DNA of 64,000 nt from Kalaharituber pfeilii (lineage: Eukaryota > Ascomycota > Pezizomycetes > Pezizales > Pezizaceae), in assembly GCA_015179045.1 (NCBI GenBank), contig WHUZ01000087.1, forward strand, positions 62,001 through 126,000. The letters are read 5' to 3'. Below the pieces are notes generated by a model. The model had not been told where the DNA came from and did no database searches. It was given only the letters and a program-made list of their open reading frames with translations. Positions 33,889 through 46,464 of the stretch are shown one piece after another (within the stretch, counting starts at the first letter, position 1; every line of letters begins with the position of its first letter). The position numbers were made by a program, and so were the translations under genes.

Positions 33889-36800
33889 ATGGCGGAAGCA
33901 GCAGGCTTTGCCATCGGAATCGTCGGACTGGCTGGACAATTGGTTAAACTCAGTCGAGAGTGTACAAACATATTTTCCGACATGAAGGAAATCGGCTATG
34001 CACAAGACTCGGTGTTGCACGATCTCCGGGAGCAAGGACTTCGGCTGAAGCATTGGGAGCATGCCTGGGGGCTCGATGGCACCAGCCAGCAACACCAACA
34101 CATTGAGCCTGACGATGAACGGTATAGATATGCAGTAGCTGGTCTAGCGAGGATAATTGCTGTGTTTGCAAAGCTTGCTGCATTGCAAGCAAGATACCAA
34201 AGCGAACCACAGAAGGATGACAAGAGTGCAAAACGCGACAGTCTTGGAGTTGGGCGTCTATTGTCAAAGTTCCGGTCCAAATCTCCAAGCCCAGGGAAGA
34301 CCAAACCTGGTCGAGCTACAAGTCCTAGCCCACAGCCTTCAATTCCTAGTATCAGTCCTAGTGATCTTCGCCTGTTAGAAAATCCAAAGATCTTCTCCAA
34401 TACACAACTCCTTCCAGCGCTTGAGGAAGAAATTGCTTGCCTCGCAAGGGCTGTACAAAATGTGCAGCAATCTGTATCTGCATACCGCAAGCTGCGTTGG
34501 GCCAGTTCAGACAAAGCAAGGTGTCATGAGCTAGTGGGCCAGCTAACAAAATATATCGATGGTCTCTTCAACGTATTACCTCCTAATGCCACCATTCCTA
34601 GGTTGTCCGAGAGGAAATTATTACACTTATCCTTCGACATTCCCTTCAGCCTTCCTAATTTTCGACGGAATTCTGATTTCGTTGGAAGGGAACATCTTCT
34701 CGAACAGTTAAAGCAAAAAATAAAGGGCGCGGCCACAGGGAATGCCATCCAGGTAGTACTTTATGGAATGGGTGGTGTGGGGAAGACCCAGCTTGCATTG
34801 GAATATGCTTACCGCCATCATGGAGATTACTCAGCAGTATTCTGGGTCAATGCAGCTAGTGAACAGACTACGAAACTTGGTTTCACTTACATTATGCAGC
34901 AACTTATCAAACATCATGCCAAACTCTGTGACGAGCCTGACTACATGCATATTGGCCGACTACTGGGCATGGCCGGCAAACTCAATTCAGTGGGATTGTT
35001 TACCGTACAGGACCCAAGTGAAGAGCAATATGTTGTTGATGCTGTAAAGGAATGGTTCGCTGCAAAAGACAACACCAAATGGCTCCTTGTATTCGACAAC
35101 CTTGACGATCTAAGATCTTTTGATATTAACAACTATATTCCATCATCATCGTATGGGACAGTGATTATTACAAGCAGAAGACGTGAGAGTGTTCATGGGC
35201 GAGGATGGATAGAGGTGGACCAAATGACGAAGATTGAGGCAGAAGAGTTACTCTTGAAGAGCGCAAAGCGGGATTTTGAGAAAGTGACTGAGGGCGGTAA
35301 GTGAACCTGACTATAGCGTGATTCGAATTCCATATTAACGTGAAGTATATAGATTGTGAGCATGAGAAAGAGGCTGCTGCAACAATTGTCCAGAAACTTG
35401 GATACTTGCCACTTGCGATAGACCAGGCTGGAGCATGTATCTATGCTTTGGACTCTTCTTTTAGTCACTATCTCAGTGAGTATGAGAATAAGGTTACTTA
35501 CCTCTTGAGCACGGAATGGAAACTTGGAACCCATGACAGAGCTGTCTTTGCTGCCTGGGATTTGTCATTCAATGCAATCCAGGAACAAAATGCGAATGCT
35601 GCAGAGTTGTTGTTATTATGTGGGTTTCTTGACAATAATGACATTTGTGAGGAGTTGCTGCAGCGAGGAATGAAATTGCCAATGAATGGTATGTACAACT
35701 ATCTTCTAGTAAAGCACTATAGCTAATGATACGTGTTCTCACCTTACTACAGACGCAAGCTTGAAAGACTCAATTCGGGTACTATTTTCATACTCAATGG
35801 TGAAGCGGAAAGATAGAGATGATAGCTTCAGTATTCACCCCATAGTTCATAAGTGGGCCCAATGGAAACTAAACGCCGAACCTGAAAGATACAATAAGAA
35901 AGCCACTGAGGCATTACTTAATGTTACATCTGCAATTGCTGTTCCTGACAACAAGCGTGAAGTGGCAGACTGGATTTTTGAGCGGCGGATTTTGCCACAT
36001 ATTATCGCTCTAGAAAAGCATGCAAAGACTCTGCCAATTGGAAACCAGGAGATACTAATGGCAGTGGACAATCTTGGTGCAGTTTATAAAAGGCATGGTT
36101 ATTATAGGAAGGCCGAAGAAATGTATAAGCTTGTACTAGCTAGAGAAGAAAAGACACTGGGTACAGAACACTCAGACACCCTTACTACAGTCAACAATCT
36201 TGCTCTTTTATTCAATACTATGGGACAGTACGACAAAGCACTAGAGTACCTTCAGCGAGCATTGGTTGGACGCGAAAAGGCACTAGGCACAGAACACCCA
36301 GACACCCTTACTACAGTTAATAACATTGCTGCTTTATTCCGTGATATAGGACAGTATGATAAAGCACTAGAGTACTATCAGCGAGCATTGGTTGGACGCG
36401 AAAAGGCACTAGGCACAGAACACCCAGACACCCTTACTACAGTTAATAACATTGCTGCTTTATTCCGTGATATAGGACAGTATGATAAAGCACTAGAGTA
36501 CTGTCAGCGAGCATTTATTGGACGCGAAAAGGCACTAGGCACAGAACACCCAGACACCCTTACTACAGTCAACAACATTGCCCTTTTATTCCAAGATATA
36601 GGACAGTACAACAAAGTACTAGAGTACTATCAGCGAGTATTGGTTGGGTATGAAAAGGCACTAGGCACAGAACACCCAGACACCCTTACTACAGTTAATA
36701 ACATTGCTGCTTTATTCCGTACTATGGGACAGTATGATAAAGCACTAGAGTACTATCAGCGAGCATTGGTTGGATGCGAAAAGGCACTGGGCACAGAACA

Positions 36801-37806
36801 CCCAGACACCCTTACTACAGTCAACAACCTTGCCCTTTTATTCCAAGATATAGGACAGTACAACAAAGCACTAGAGTACTGTCAGCGAGCATTGGTTGGG
36901 TATGAAAAGGCACTGGGCACAGAACTCCCAGACACCCTTACTATAGTCAACAACATTGCCACTTTATTCCTTAATATGAGACAGTACGACAAAGCACTAG
37001 AGTACTGTCAGCGAGCATTGGTTGGGAGGGAAAAGGCACTGGGTACAGAACACCCAGACACCCTTAGTACAGTCAACAACATTGCTCTTTTATTCCAAGA
37101 TATGGGACAGCATGGCAAAGCACTTGAGTACTTTCAGCGAGCATTGGTTGGACGTGAAAAGGCACTGGGCACAGAACACCCAGACACTCTTACTACAGTT
37201 GATAACATTGCTGGTTTATTCCATACTATAGGACAGTATGATAAAGCACTAGACTGCTGTCAGCGAGCATTGGTTGGACGCGAAAAGGCACTGGGCACAG
37301 AACACCCAGACACCCTTTCTACAGTCAACAACATTGCCGCTTTATTTCAAGATATGGGACAGCGTGACAAAGCACTTGATTACTGTCAGCAAGCATTGGT
37401 TGGAACAGAAAAGGCACTGGGCACAGAACACCCATCCACTCTTACTATGGTCAACAACATTGCCGCTTTATTTCAAGATATGGGACAGCATGACAAAGCA
37501 CTTGAGTACTTTCAGCGAGCATTGGTTGGAAGTGAAAAGGCACTGAGCACAGAACACCCAACCACTCTTACTATAGTCAACAACATTGCTGTTTTATACG
37601 AGGATATGGGACAGTACGACAAAGCACTAGAGTACTATCAGCGGGCATTGGTGGGAAGACAAAAGGTACTGGGTTTAGACCACCCAGATACCCTTGTTAC
37701 AATCAATTACATGGCCACTTTACTCGATGAAATCGGGCACTCTGATCAGGCACAGAAATTGAGGGAGCGAACATCTCACGGAAGTTCCGCCAATGCCAAC
37801 GAATAA
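33889..37806 (+). CDS. HeLo / NB-ARC / TPR NLR protein (NLR-B)
   Basis: Exons 33889-35296, 35353-35688 and 35753-37806 (introns 56 and 64 nt at the same positions as NLR-A) give 1265 residues. The frame is open further upstream, but the ATG at 33889 (CAACCATGG) matches the NLR-A start. N-terminal HeLo-like region (MAEAAGFAIGIVGLAGQL, LRLKHWEHAWGLDG), a basic linker with a single KRDSLGVGRLLSKFRSKSP unit, then NB-ARC with YGMGGVGKTQLALEY, KWLLVFDNLDDL, GTVIITSRRRE and YLPLAIDQAGA. Fourteen TPRs follow, four more than NLR-A. The whole reading frame is uninterrupted after splicing. Probable non-self recognition or cell-death receptor by analogy with fungal NLRs; ligand unknown. Confidence 0.88.
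36055..37740 (+). repeat. TPR array of NLR-B (126-bp period)
   Basis: Fourteen units. Units around 36250-36500 are almost identical to each other and to those of NLR-A. The most variable positions again fall in NNIAxLFxxxGQ. Confidence 0.9.
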
Positions 37807-39240
37807 GATAGCTTCAACGATTACGGAACAAGAGCGGTCGCGAATGGCGGTTCGGTAGTATCCCCAAATTAATTCGGTACTCTGTTCGAAGCGGTGTGTC
37901 GTAAGCAGGGGATCCTCAATTGACTATTCCAAGAGAATTTTGTTTGTATCTACTTATGTACGTGTGATGACCAATGTCCACTCTTTATGTATCTATATCT
38001 TTATCAACACTCCTTAATATATGCTCTCTCACCTCCGTAATTTATGGTACCTTATCGCGCATATGCATGTTAATGAACGGTAAGCAAAATCAACGTACCT
38101 TACCCGATTTCCTTATTCTAGACTGGGAAAGAGGCGGTATTGTACTTCCAGCATCTTTTGGGATGCAATGAATGGAGACGCCCCGGTTCGTCTATTCAAT
38201 TCTCAAAATTGCGTTGAGTTTTTCTTTTTTCTTTTCCCCTAAATTGTATTTAATTTTTGGGGTTATTTTTGCTGTTTAATAGGGGCTATTGTTCATGGGC
38301 GCCGTCGGTGTCAAGATTACCCATGATGAAACCTTGAACAGCCGAATTCGACAACCGAAAAGGTTCAAAGATATAAATGAATAAATAAGTACAGTACTCA
38401 GCGGTAGGAAAATACTCAGAAGCGCTATGCATGCGTAATGTACGCTACCCGACCGGGGGCAAAAGTTGAGGCAAGTTGACAAAAGTCTTCAGAACAATTG
38501 TATGGGTTTTTTACACACAAAAATACGACACATGTAATTTCAACTGCATACAAGTCAATACATTGTTGCATAACCACCACCCAACAGCCGTAACAGCAAA
38601 GCTGAGCTAGCACACTTCTAGCCAATGACAGGAGCTGTTCTTTTGCCCACTCTTCCTGAGGGTTTCCACCATGTTTGCGCATTCATCGTGTACAATAATA
38701 ATTCTGATGCGCTGAACTTGAGTAGTTTCTTGATTGTGAATTTCATGACTGAAATCTTCATTTCGCTATTGTATGCAGGCTTCAGCAGGCGATTCGAAGT
38801 TGTGACTGGGAAATGGAGTTCTGTAAGTTGGTTGGAAAACAAAGAATTAAAGCGTGTTACTCTGTGAAGCGTGTAAGAAATTACAGAAAATGCGTGTAGA
38901 ATAACAATAACCAACAGGTCAACTCTATCCTAGCAACTATCCCCGTCACATTGTATGCGCTTTTGAAGACTTGCCCTTGCCCCCGAGTACGCAAACAAAA
39001 TTAAATTGAAGGAAAGGTTCTACGTATGTATGTAGGCGTGCAATGTAATTGTACTACTGTACTAGATGGAGCAAGAAGCAATGCGGTAACTTAGTGGTGC
39101 TCAGACCGCGAACAAGCGACTCGACGTCACCCTGTCGACGTACCACATCCCCGGCCCCTTCCCTGTTATAACTAAGAATAACTGGATCGCCAAGATCCCC
39201 GCACTACATCCAAGTGTAAGCCCCCTCACGGAATCCTTCA
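37807..39240. other. 3' flank of NLR-B, no gene recognised
   Basis: 37860-38100 and 38210-38400 are conserved after NLR-A. The rest (38400-39240) contains only short frames. Confidence 0.45.
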
Positions 39241-42089
39241 ACGACTAATATCTCAATCCCCCCAACCTCCTTAACGGCGGCCAAATCTCTCCTATTTCCT
39301 TCTCTATCTGCCCTCCTCCAACCTTAACTGAGCCTTCTCCTCTCTCGGCATTAGTGTTACGCATTTTGACCTGGTCTCCGTCCGTCTCTGTTTTCCCAGC
39401 TGCGTTGCGTTGTTGTTGTTGTGTACTTGTTTGTGGCGCCGTGGGGCCGCTACGCGGAATTGAAAATGGCGGCGGCGGTACATACCCCTTTGAGTTCCGA
39501 GGTCTTTGTCTCAATTTTTCGTGAGATAGTTTAGGTGCGCGTTTGCGTGCAGGTGGTAGTGGACGCGCGGAGGTAGATGCACTCTGGATAGGTACCGACT
39601 TCGAAATATCCGTCTCACCCGCTACCGGTACTTGTGAAACATTCTCAACAGAACCTTGGGGAACTCGAGCCTGTGCGACATAATTCTACTCCATACAGAA
39701 GTGCCCAAGGGTGCCAACGGTGGGATTTGAACCATTTCCGACATCCCGTTCTTCCTCGACTTCCTCCTAGTATTGCCAACGTCTTGGGGGCTCAATGCGC
39801 CCCTCATCACAGGGACGATCGTCTCTTCCTTTCCTTTGTAACCGTCTTCCACGAGCGTCCACACATTGTCATCGGGGCACGCGAGGATTTTAACATTGTT
39901 GTTGATTCCGGCTGCGGACCTGGCTTTGGTGTCCGTAGCCGGGGTGGACAAGCCCTCCCAAAATCCGAAGTTTGCTTTTGCGGTGGTTGGATGTGATAGT
40001 TGTGCATGCGCAGGTAGCGGGGAGTTGTAGCTTTGGGGATTTCAGAAAGTCGAGGTGATGGAGGCGGGGCCATTGCAATTGTCACTCCTTGCTTCCTCAA
40101 CTCAACCATTTCCCAATCATGACGCTTGTGCGATTTCGAGTGCGACTCTGACCTGCGGCATCGCTTATCTTTCCCCTCCTTCCCTGATTCATCCTCCCTA
40201 CCATCAGTCTGCGGTTCCATCGTCACTCCACCATCACAGTAGACGCCACTCCACTCCTTGTGAACCGGTTTCGCCATCCCTGTCTCCATCCGCACATCCC
40301 CTGCTCCCACAGTGACGGTCCTCGGCGACATCGGAGGTGGAGTTTTTGGTATCTCCGAGGGGCTGTACACTTGCCTTCCCTGCTTCTCATCAGAGGTAAA
40401 ACTGGAGTCAATACCCAACTTCTCCGTAGTCTCCAGAATCGAAATATATCTGCTCATATCTCCATTTGCGGGCGCTGACAGTGTAGATTTGGTAGTATCT
40501 TGCTTCTTGCGCTGCCGCCGATCCACCATGATGCCGACTAAAGCACCAAGACCACCTGCACATGCGCCGAGTGCTATGTCCCGAAGAAGCCCACCACCTC
40601 CGCTGTGGGAGGTGGTTGTGGTGATAGTTTTCTCCGCTTTGTTGGGAATATAGGAATTCGTGCCTGTGTAATGACTGGGACACTTCCACTGGCTTCACTA
40701 TATGCAGTACCTGCGGCGGTACATACGCCCTTTTCGAGCTCGGAATACTTCTTTGATTTGCTCTTCCGACACATTTCGTGACTGGCGCTCTTGTTCTCCA
40801 TTCTTTCCTTCTCCTTCGCTGCCTCTTTTCCTCACAGCACTTACACTCACTTCCGATTTTGGACTTTGATCTCCACTTCGATTTTTCCATCATCTTCCTC
40901 CTTCGTCCCTTCTTCCTCGTCCCTCGCTGCTCTTCCTGCTGTGTTTCGAAGAAGATAGGTGTCAACACTTCATTCTCATCCATCTTCATCTCTCCCTGTT
41001 TTCTCTGCTGCCTGTGTATATTTGCCCTATGTTCGCAGCGGGAAATGTCAATGTCTATGTCGGCTTCGGTGCCACTGTCGATGTTGGAGAATATGGAGGT
41101 GGGGTGATGGCGGAGGGTGTGAAGAGGGTTGCGCAAAATGCATAGGATGGGAGATGAAATGATGGTTGTGATGATGACTATGATGGCGATGATTGCTGTC
41201 TTGTTGGCGCTCACATTGACAGTGCTGAGGCAATACCGAACACAAGCCCTGCTGTCCCCGCACTCTGACACCCCGCACGCATATAATCCGGCGAATATCC
41301 AAACTTCACATCCCGAAATCCAAAAGGCAAAGGGTCGAATGTTAGCTCAAACCCCGCAGCTCGAATGTCGATAGGCACAGGGGGTGGGCAATATATGCTC
41401 TCTGGTACTGTGTAGGAGAGGGAAGATAGATTATGGAAGAGTCAACTATGATTCCATTCGGAGCTTGCTGTTGTGGAGAGGAGTAATGGAGTTCATTCAC
41501 GACTTCTTCTTCAGAGACTGGTTCTAGATCTAGGGATGACGATGAAGCCTCGTTTCTGCTACCGCTGCTCTCTACAATTCCCGTCTCAGTTCGAAAAGCC
41601 TCACCCTCGCTGAGGCTTTTTGTGTCCGCCGATTGCCTTCCTTCGTTGGAATCTAAAGTGTGTGTTAATAGGCTTCTCTCCACTTCTTTGTTGTCCTCCG
41701 CAATCTCGCAACTGTCGATTCGTGCTCTTGCTCCTCCCTCTCACAGACATTATGAGAACTACCGATGGAGTCATTTCTCACAAGTCCAAATACCTCCGCA
41801 TTATCTGGAATGGCCTGTTTTTCCTTAGCTCTCACCCCCTCGATTTCCTTCTGCAACGTCTCTTTCCCCGCTTTTGCGGCTTCCGTGAACGTGACCTTTT
41901 TCGCGGGACGTTTCTCAAATATACCCTTTCCTTAGCTACCTTCACTGGCTCCTTTTTCTCTGGACGCCAAACCCCACACCCTGGTTCTTTGGTATGGAGT
42001 CCCATGAGATGGATCTGGACTGTGAATCGGAGATCAAATCCGAATCCGAATCTGACGAGCTTGAGGAACTTGTTGAACTAGACTGCGAG

Positions 42090-42200
42090 ATGGACTCTTT
42101 TGATGAGGATGAGGATGACGATGACGATGACGACGGCGATGATGATGATGATGAAGATGACGATGACGGTGCGGAAGAGGAGGAGGATGATGAAGATGAC
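42090..42200. repeat. GAT/GAC trinucleotide tract
   Basis: An imperfect ATC/GAC array encodes polySer on the minus strand, in frame with QKTVTFSIDLQHPKASAFAR, and polyAsp on the plus strand. It lies in the 1.4 kb found only in copy B. Confidence 0.8.
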
Positions 42201-43544
42201 GTTATGCACGAACCCCGGAAGTCATTGCGCAAAACTTCAACCAAACTCTCGTCCGATGTCGACTCCCACTCCGATTCCGGCTCCTCCCCTGGTTTATCTA
42301 TTCGAGCGAAAGCAGATGCCTTGGGATGCTGTAAATCGATGGAAAACGTTACAGTTTTCTGGTGATCAGCCTTTATGGGGACCTTATTACGCTGTTCAAC
42401 AACTTCGACTATTCCCAATCCGATCTGTTGCAAATTTTCGAAATTTTGATGTTGTGAATGTGTTAGTACTGGAGATGGGGATGGGAATGCAGGTGGAGGT
42501 GGTTGGGGTGGGGGATCTGGTGAGACGTGTGCCGGGGATAACGCTTTTGGTGATACTGATGGTGGTTTGAGGCGACCATATTCTTGCCGGGACTATCTTT
42601 ATCTCGTACTTCGACCACTTGCGGGGGATTTATGTCAGTAATTTGAACATCAAAAGTCACTATGATCCCTTGCAACTAATTGATACATAGCATATAGACA
42701 GAGCGGACATATCAGAAAGCACGATCAATTATATCAACCCTTTTTAAAGAGGGGGAAAAAGCCCTAGCATCAATTCCGCAACTACAATATTCCTACATGA
42801 AAGGACATGGATAGTACGGTATGCCACCTTGTGTCGAAATAGAAAGAGAAACCAATATACAAAGTGAAAATCGCTAACAGATATGATGCAAGGAGCTCCA
42901 ACAGCAAAAAATATGAATCAACTCTCTTCCTCCACCTCCACCGCACCATCTGAGTCCAGTGAACTCTGTTTGATGTTGATTAAATTGCGGCAAAACCAAC
43001 AATAACTGAACAGCCAGCTATTAAAAGTCACATGTCTGATTATGAAGAGAAAATAACCTCCGCAGACTTTCGAAATCCATTTGATCAAGCAAGCCAGCCA
43101 AGAAAGAAGCAACCCAAAAAAAAAAAAAAAAATGGCGTTTACTCACCCCGTCCACTGGCACTACCTCCGCTGGACACCTCATGATACATTTGACGATGTC
43201 GGCTACGCTTTGACATTTTTTTGGGCTCCACAAATGTCGTCCCCACCCCCATTCCATTCTGCACACCAATTGCTGCATGCACAACCGGATACGGTGGATA
43301 GAATCCAGGGTATGCGATGGGAGGCGGCGGTGGTGGTGGTTGTGGTGCCACGAATCCTGGGCCTGGTGGTAAGACGCAAAATGCTCATGGTGGTGGAAAT
43401 ATCCTGGCAGGTAATGGTGGGTATTTGTAGATGCGTCGTATATGAGGTTTCCCGGAGGTGGAGTGGGACTGTGTACGGGAGGGATTGATGGCGCTGCGGG
43501 AGGGTCTGGTTGGTGCGGGAGAGACTGGTGCGCCGCGGGAGGAC

Positions 43545-43592
43545 TGGTGGTGGTGGTGGTGGTGGTGGTGGTGGTGGTGGTGGCGCAGGAGG
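43545..43592. repeat. GGT trinucleotide microsatellite
   Basis: About 15 uninterrupted GGT/GTG units encode polyHis or polyPro on the minus strand, depending on frame, inside the membrane-protein locus. Confidence 0.85.
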
Positions 43593-45180
43593 TGGAATGG
43601 GGCGGATGCTGGTTTCTCCTTTTCCTCCTTCTGTTTTTCTTTTTCCGTCGAAATCACGGCTGGGGGTGGGGGAGGCGAAGTCGCTGGAGCCGGAAGCTTT
43701 ACCGCTGCCTGTGCAATCTGCAACTGCCTGATTGCCTCTTGCATCTCCTTCAGAACCTTCTCCATCTTCTCCTGTGCTTGAACTTGCACTGGAGCTGGTA
43801 CCGGAAATGGAACCCAGTGACTGCGCCATTGGGTGTATAGTGATAGTAGTATCCTGCTCCGAAGTTTGCTCCCGCCTGTGATGGAGTGGGAGGTGCAGGG
43901 CTTCTACATTAGCATTCTTTTGCTCCGGCTTGGGTTCTGGTGGCTTCGGTGCCTCCTCCTGCTTCTTCTTTTCAGATTCTTTGGAAGGTGGCGTGGAGTG
44001 GTGATGGTGGGTGGTAGTGGACAGCAGAGTGGGGGGTTGTTTCTCCTGCTTTTGAATGGATTCCGTCTTTTGCGCTGCAGGTGCATCCGCTTTGGAGTCT
44101 CGAAGAAGAAGATGAGAGGTGCCGACTGGAATGAAAGTTGTAATGACAACCATGCTTCCTTCTTCTCTGGTGCCTGTGGTGGAGGGGGGGCAGGGCAGCA
44201 GGAGGTTTTGGTACTTGCGCTGGGGCTGCCGGGGGTGCCGGTTGTGCCAGGGATGCCGAGGGGCAGGGCCGATGGGAATCATCCCAGTGAGGGATGGGAA
44301 CAGGCTTCAACGCATGTCAGTTTTTGCCTACACACAAGTCTAAAGCGGAGACCTCGCTCTGCTTCCGGGCTCGGGAAAGGAAGGAGGCAACTCACTGCAT
44401 ATCCGCCACCAGCACTGGCGGGAACTGTACTGGCATTGGGGGGGAGATGAAGGCGGAGGCACAGATAGTTTGCATGGTGGAGGATTATGCTCCGAAGGAC
44501 GGCAGTGAGTATGGCTTGGATGAGTGGGGAGGGGGAGGGGGGTGGGGGTGGGAGAGGGGTGAACGGGGAAGAGGTGCATACTTACAGTGAAGGCCAATAG
44601 GTTTGAGAGCAGCAGTACAGTTTAGAAATGTGCTGCAGAAGGAGAGATGGGGGATGGGGGAATATTGGGAGTGGTGGGGGAATGGCGATGATGAGACTGG
44701 GCGATGATGGTGTAGGAGGAGGATTTTGTGCGCGTGCTGGGGAGGGGCGCTATCGGGCGTCCTGTTATCGCGATAGAATACTGTGACTGCGTTCTGCGTC
44801 ACGGTATTCTCAGGTCCCATTGAATGGTCCATGATATACTACTTCGTTGGGCTAGCGCCTGCGGAAGTCTTGGCAGCGGAAGGAAATCCCGGCACCAAGA
44901 AGGAGTTGGCTGCAAGCAGCAGCGGGGTTTGACTATTACATCCTAAAGGCTTCCATATTCTGTTTCAGTGGTTTCGAGATAAATATTACTTTCATCGATC
45001 AGGGCCCTGAGCACTCATTGGCAACATAGTTGTAGTCTCGTAACCAGACTTAGTCAGCAGTCGAGATAGTTGCTTCCCATGAATGAGTACAGGTCAGGTG
45101 ACCTCCTTGGCATGTTACATAAGCACAAGTCTAGTCCGGACTATCATATGCGGCACCGTACTCTACATCTATGCCGCATA

Positions 45181-46015
45181 TGGTTGGGGACACCTTTAAC
45201 CGGCACATTTTGATCCTAAATTTCAACACCGATCACCGATGCAACAAAAATCAAAAAAAATTTAAAACTGCTCATAAATATAAAGAGAATTGAGTAAAGA
45301 ATTAATCTATGTCATATTTCTAATTTTATGAATTTTTGTAAAAAAGTTATCCTAAGTTAAAGAGAGGTAAATTTTGGTGGGGGACCCCTAACCGAGTTAC
45401 ATACTACTAATACATATTAGGTAAAATTATATATTAGTAAGCAAGAAAAATTACTTAAAAGAGTAAAGTCTAAAGTACATGTAATTACCACTTGCTTTTA
45501 TCGGATGATTTCTATATACATATTCCTGAAACTGTTTAGTTTCATAAGTATATCCATTAGAGTATGCATTAAGAAATCGCATACAGTGCTCATAGTAGTG
45601 AAAGATAGAAGCAGTACTTACAGAATGTAAAGCAGCAGGTACTGTACTGAGAGGTATCACACTGAATATGCTGTATACTTGTGAGAGAATGTATGGTGCT
45701 CTATGGTAGAAGATGGAGCGAAGCGCGGTATTCCATACAGTAGAGGGTGAGGAAGCGAAGAGCGGTATGCGCACTATTCTGTGAGGTAAAGGCATGAGGA
45801 AGCGAAAAGCAAGGGACCCAGTGCTCCGTATAGCATAGGGCGAGCGAGGGGTGTGGTATTCTGTATGGTAGAAAGAGGGCGAGAGCGAAAGGTGTGGAAT
45901 TCCGTGCGGTAGGGGGCCGGCGAACGAAGAGCGAGGGAAAAAAAAAAAAAAAAAGGCCTGTATTAGTAAGCAAATTGAAGAGTTACATAGTGTCGGTTAA
46001 AGCCGTCCCCAACCA
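45181..46015. mobile_element. 835-bp MITE with TGGTTGGGGAC ends
   Basis: Terminal inverted repeats of about 25 bp (TGGTTGGGGAC..CTTTAACC) with three mismatches, flanked by TA at 45179-45180 and 46016-46017. No transposase is present. The right part contains diverged copies of a GGTATTCTGTATGGTAGA-type motif and a poly(A). Confidence 0.75.
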
Positions 46016-46194
46016 TAGCTGATTTCGTGGAATATATTGTGGTTCGCACTACGAAGCTAGTTTGCACGCATTCCCACGCTGCCTCCCAAGTCGCCCACGA
46101 CTTAGCATATCTACATAAATATCTCTGTCGAATACGGCTTATCTCCTATCAATACATACCTATAAACTGTTCAGAATACATTCTCTTGTGTAAA

Positions 46195-46406
46195 CTATAT
46201 AGAAGTGACAGTCCCCTTAACGTCCTTGAGTGTGACATTGCTAATTGGGACACCTGAGGTTGGCTTTCCTGTGGCCATGGGTGAACCATTCTCGTAATCT
46301 TGCTCAATCACGATTCCGTATTTAGTGATGTTCTTCAAAGTGATATCCGCGTAGGTGAAATTGGAGACGGAGCCGGTCGCGCCGTAGACGGTCTTGATGC
46401 GCACCC
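46195..46406 (-). pseudogene. Endopolygalacturonase (GH28) C-terminal fragment
   Basis: After a TATGCAG acceptor with an ACTAAC branch, the minus strand reads [38 protein letters not shown] and [19 protein letters not shown], then stops. RIK and YGIVIEQDY are typical GH28 features. Both the N-terminal catalytic region and the last residues with the final disulphides are missing. A GH28 N-terminal remnant lies at 61847-62233 beside the paralogous NLR. Confidence 0.8.
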
Positions 46407-46464
46407 CTGCATAACCATGGAAAGTTAGTATTTTCAGGGTGGGAATCGTAAAGCAATGACCGCA

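Larger units (their letters stand above)
39247..44475 (-). pseudogene. Unrecognised low-complexity membrane-protein locus facing NLR-B (copy B)
   Basis: A probable first exon starts at 44475 (MQTICASAFISPPNAS...) and ends before GTGAGT. Further pieces on the minus strand: STPPSKESEKKKQEEAPKPP; FGAGYYYHYTPNGAVTGF; a coiled coil QAQEKMEKVLKEMQEAIRQL; Pro and His runs; GVQNGMGVGTTFVEPKK and an exon end at GTGAGT near 43140; hydrophobic IAGCSVIVGFAAI; a Ser-rich tract; a second hydrophobic helix KTAIIAIIVIITTIISSPIL (about 41200) followed by a highly basic tail; and IPKTPPPMSPRTVTVGAGDV. Comparison with copy A shows the same frames conserved, arguing for past coding. Single-base breaks (for example after NVEA and at GAVTGF) disrupt it, at places different from copy A. 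Possibly a membrane partner of the NLR; function unknown. Confidence 0.45.
31800..44880. repeat. Tandem segmental duplication, copy B
   Basis: Same gene order and orientation as 15260-27470. It has a larger TPR array in its NLR, an extra 1.4 kb inside the minus-strand locus (about 41360-42760), and lacks the LINE tail and inverted-repeat insertions of copy A. Confidence 0.8.

Noticed and set aside
41994..42365. Plus-strand acidic (polyAsp) protein
   Set aside because: It mirrors a trinucleotide repeat. The minus-strand polySer frame has better flanking coding-like sequence and continuity with the locus.
43442..44450. Plus-strand polyTrp/Gly/Val frames
   Set aside because: Antisense of the His/Pro tracts of the minus-strand locus; composition is dictated by GGT repeats.
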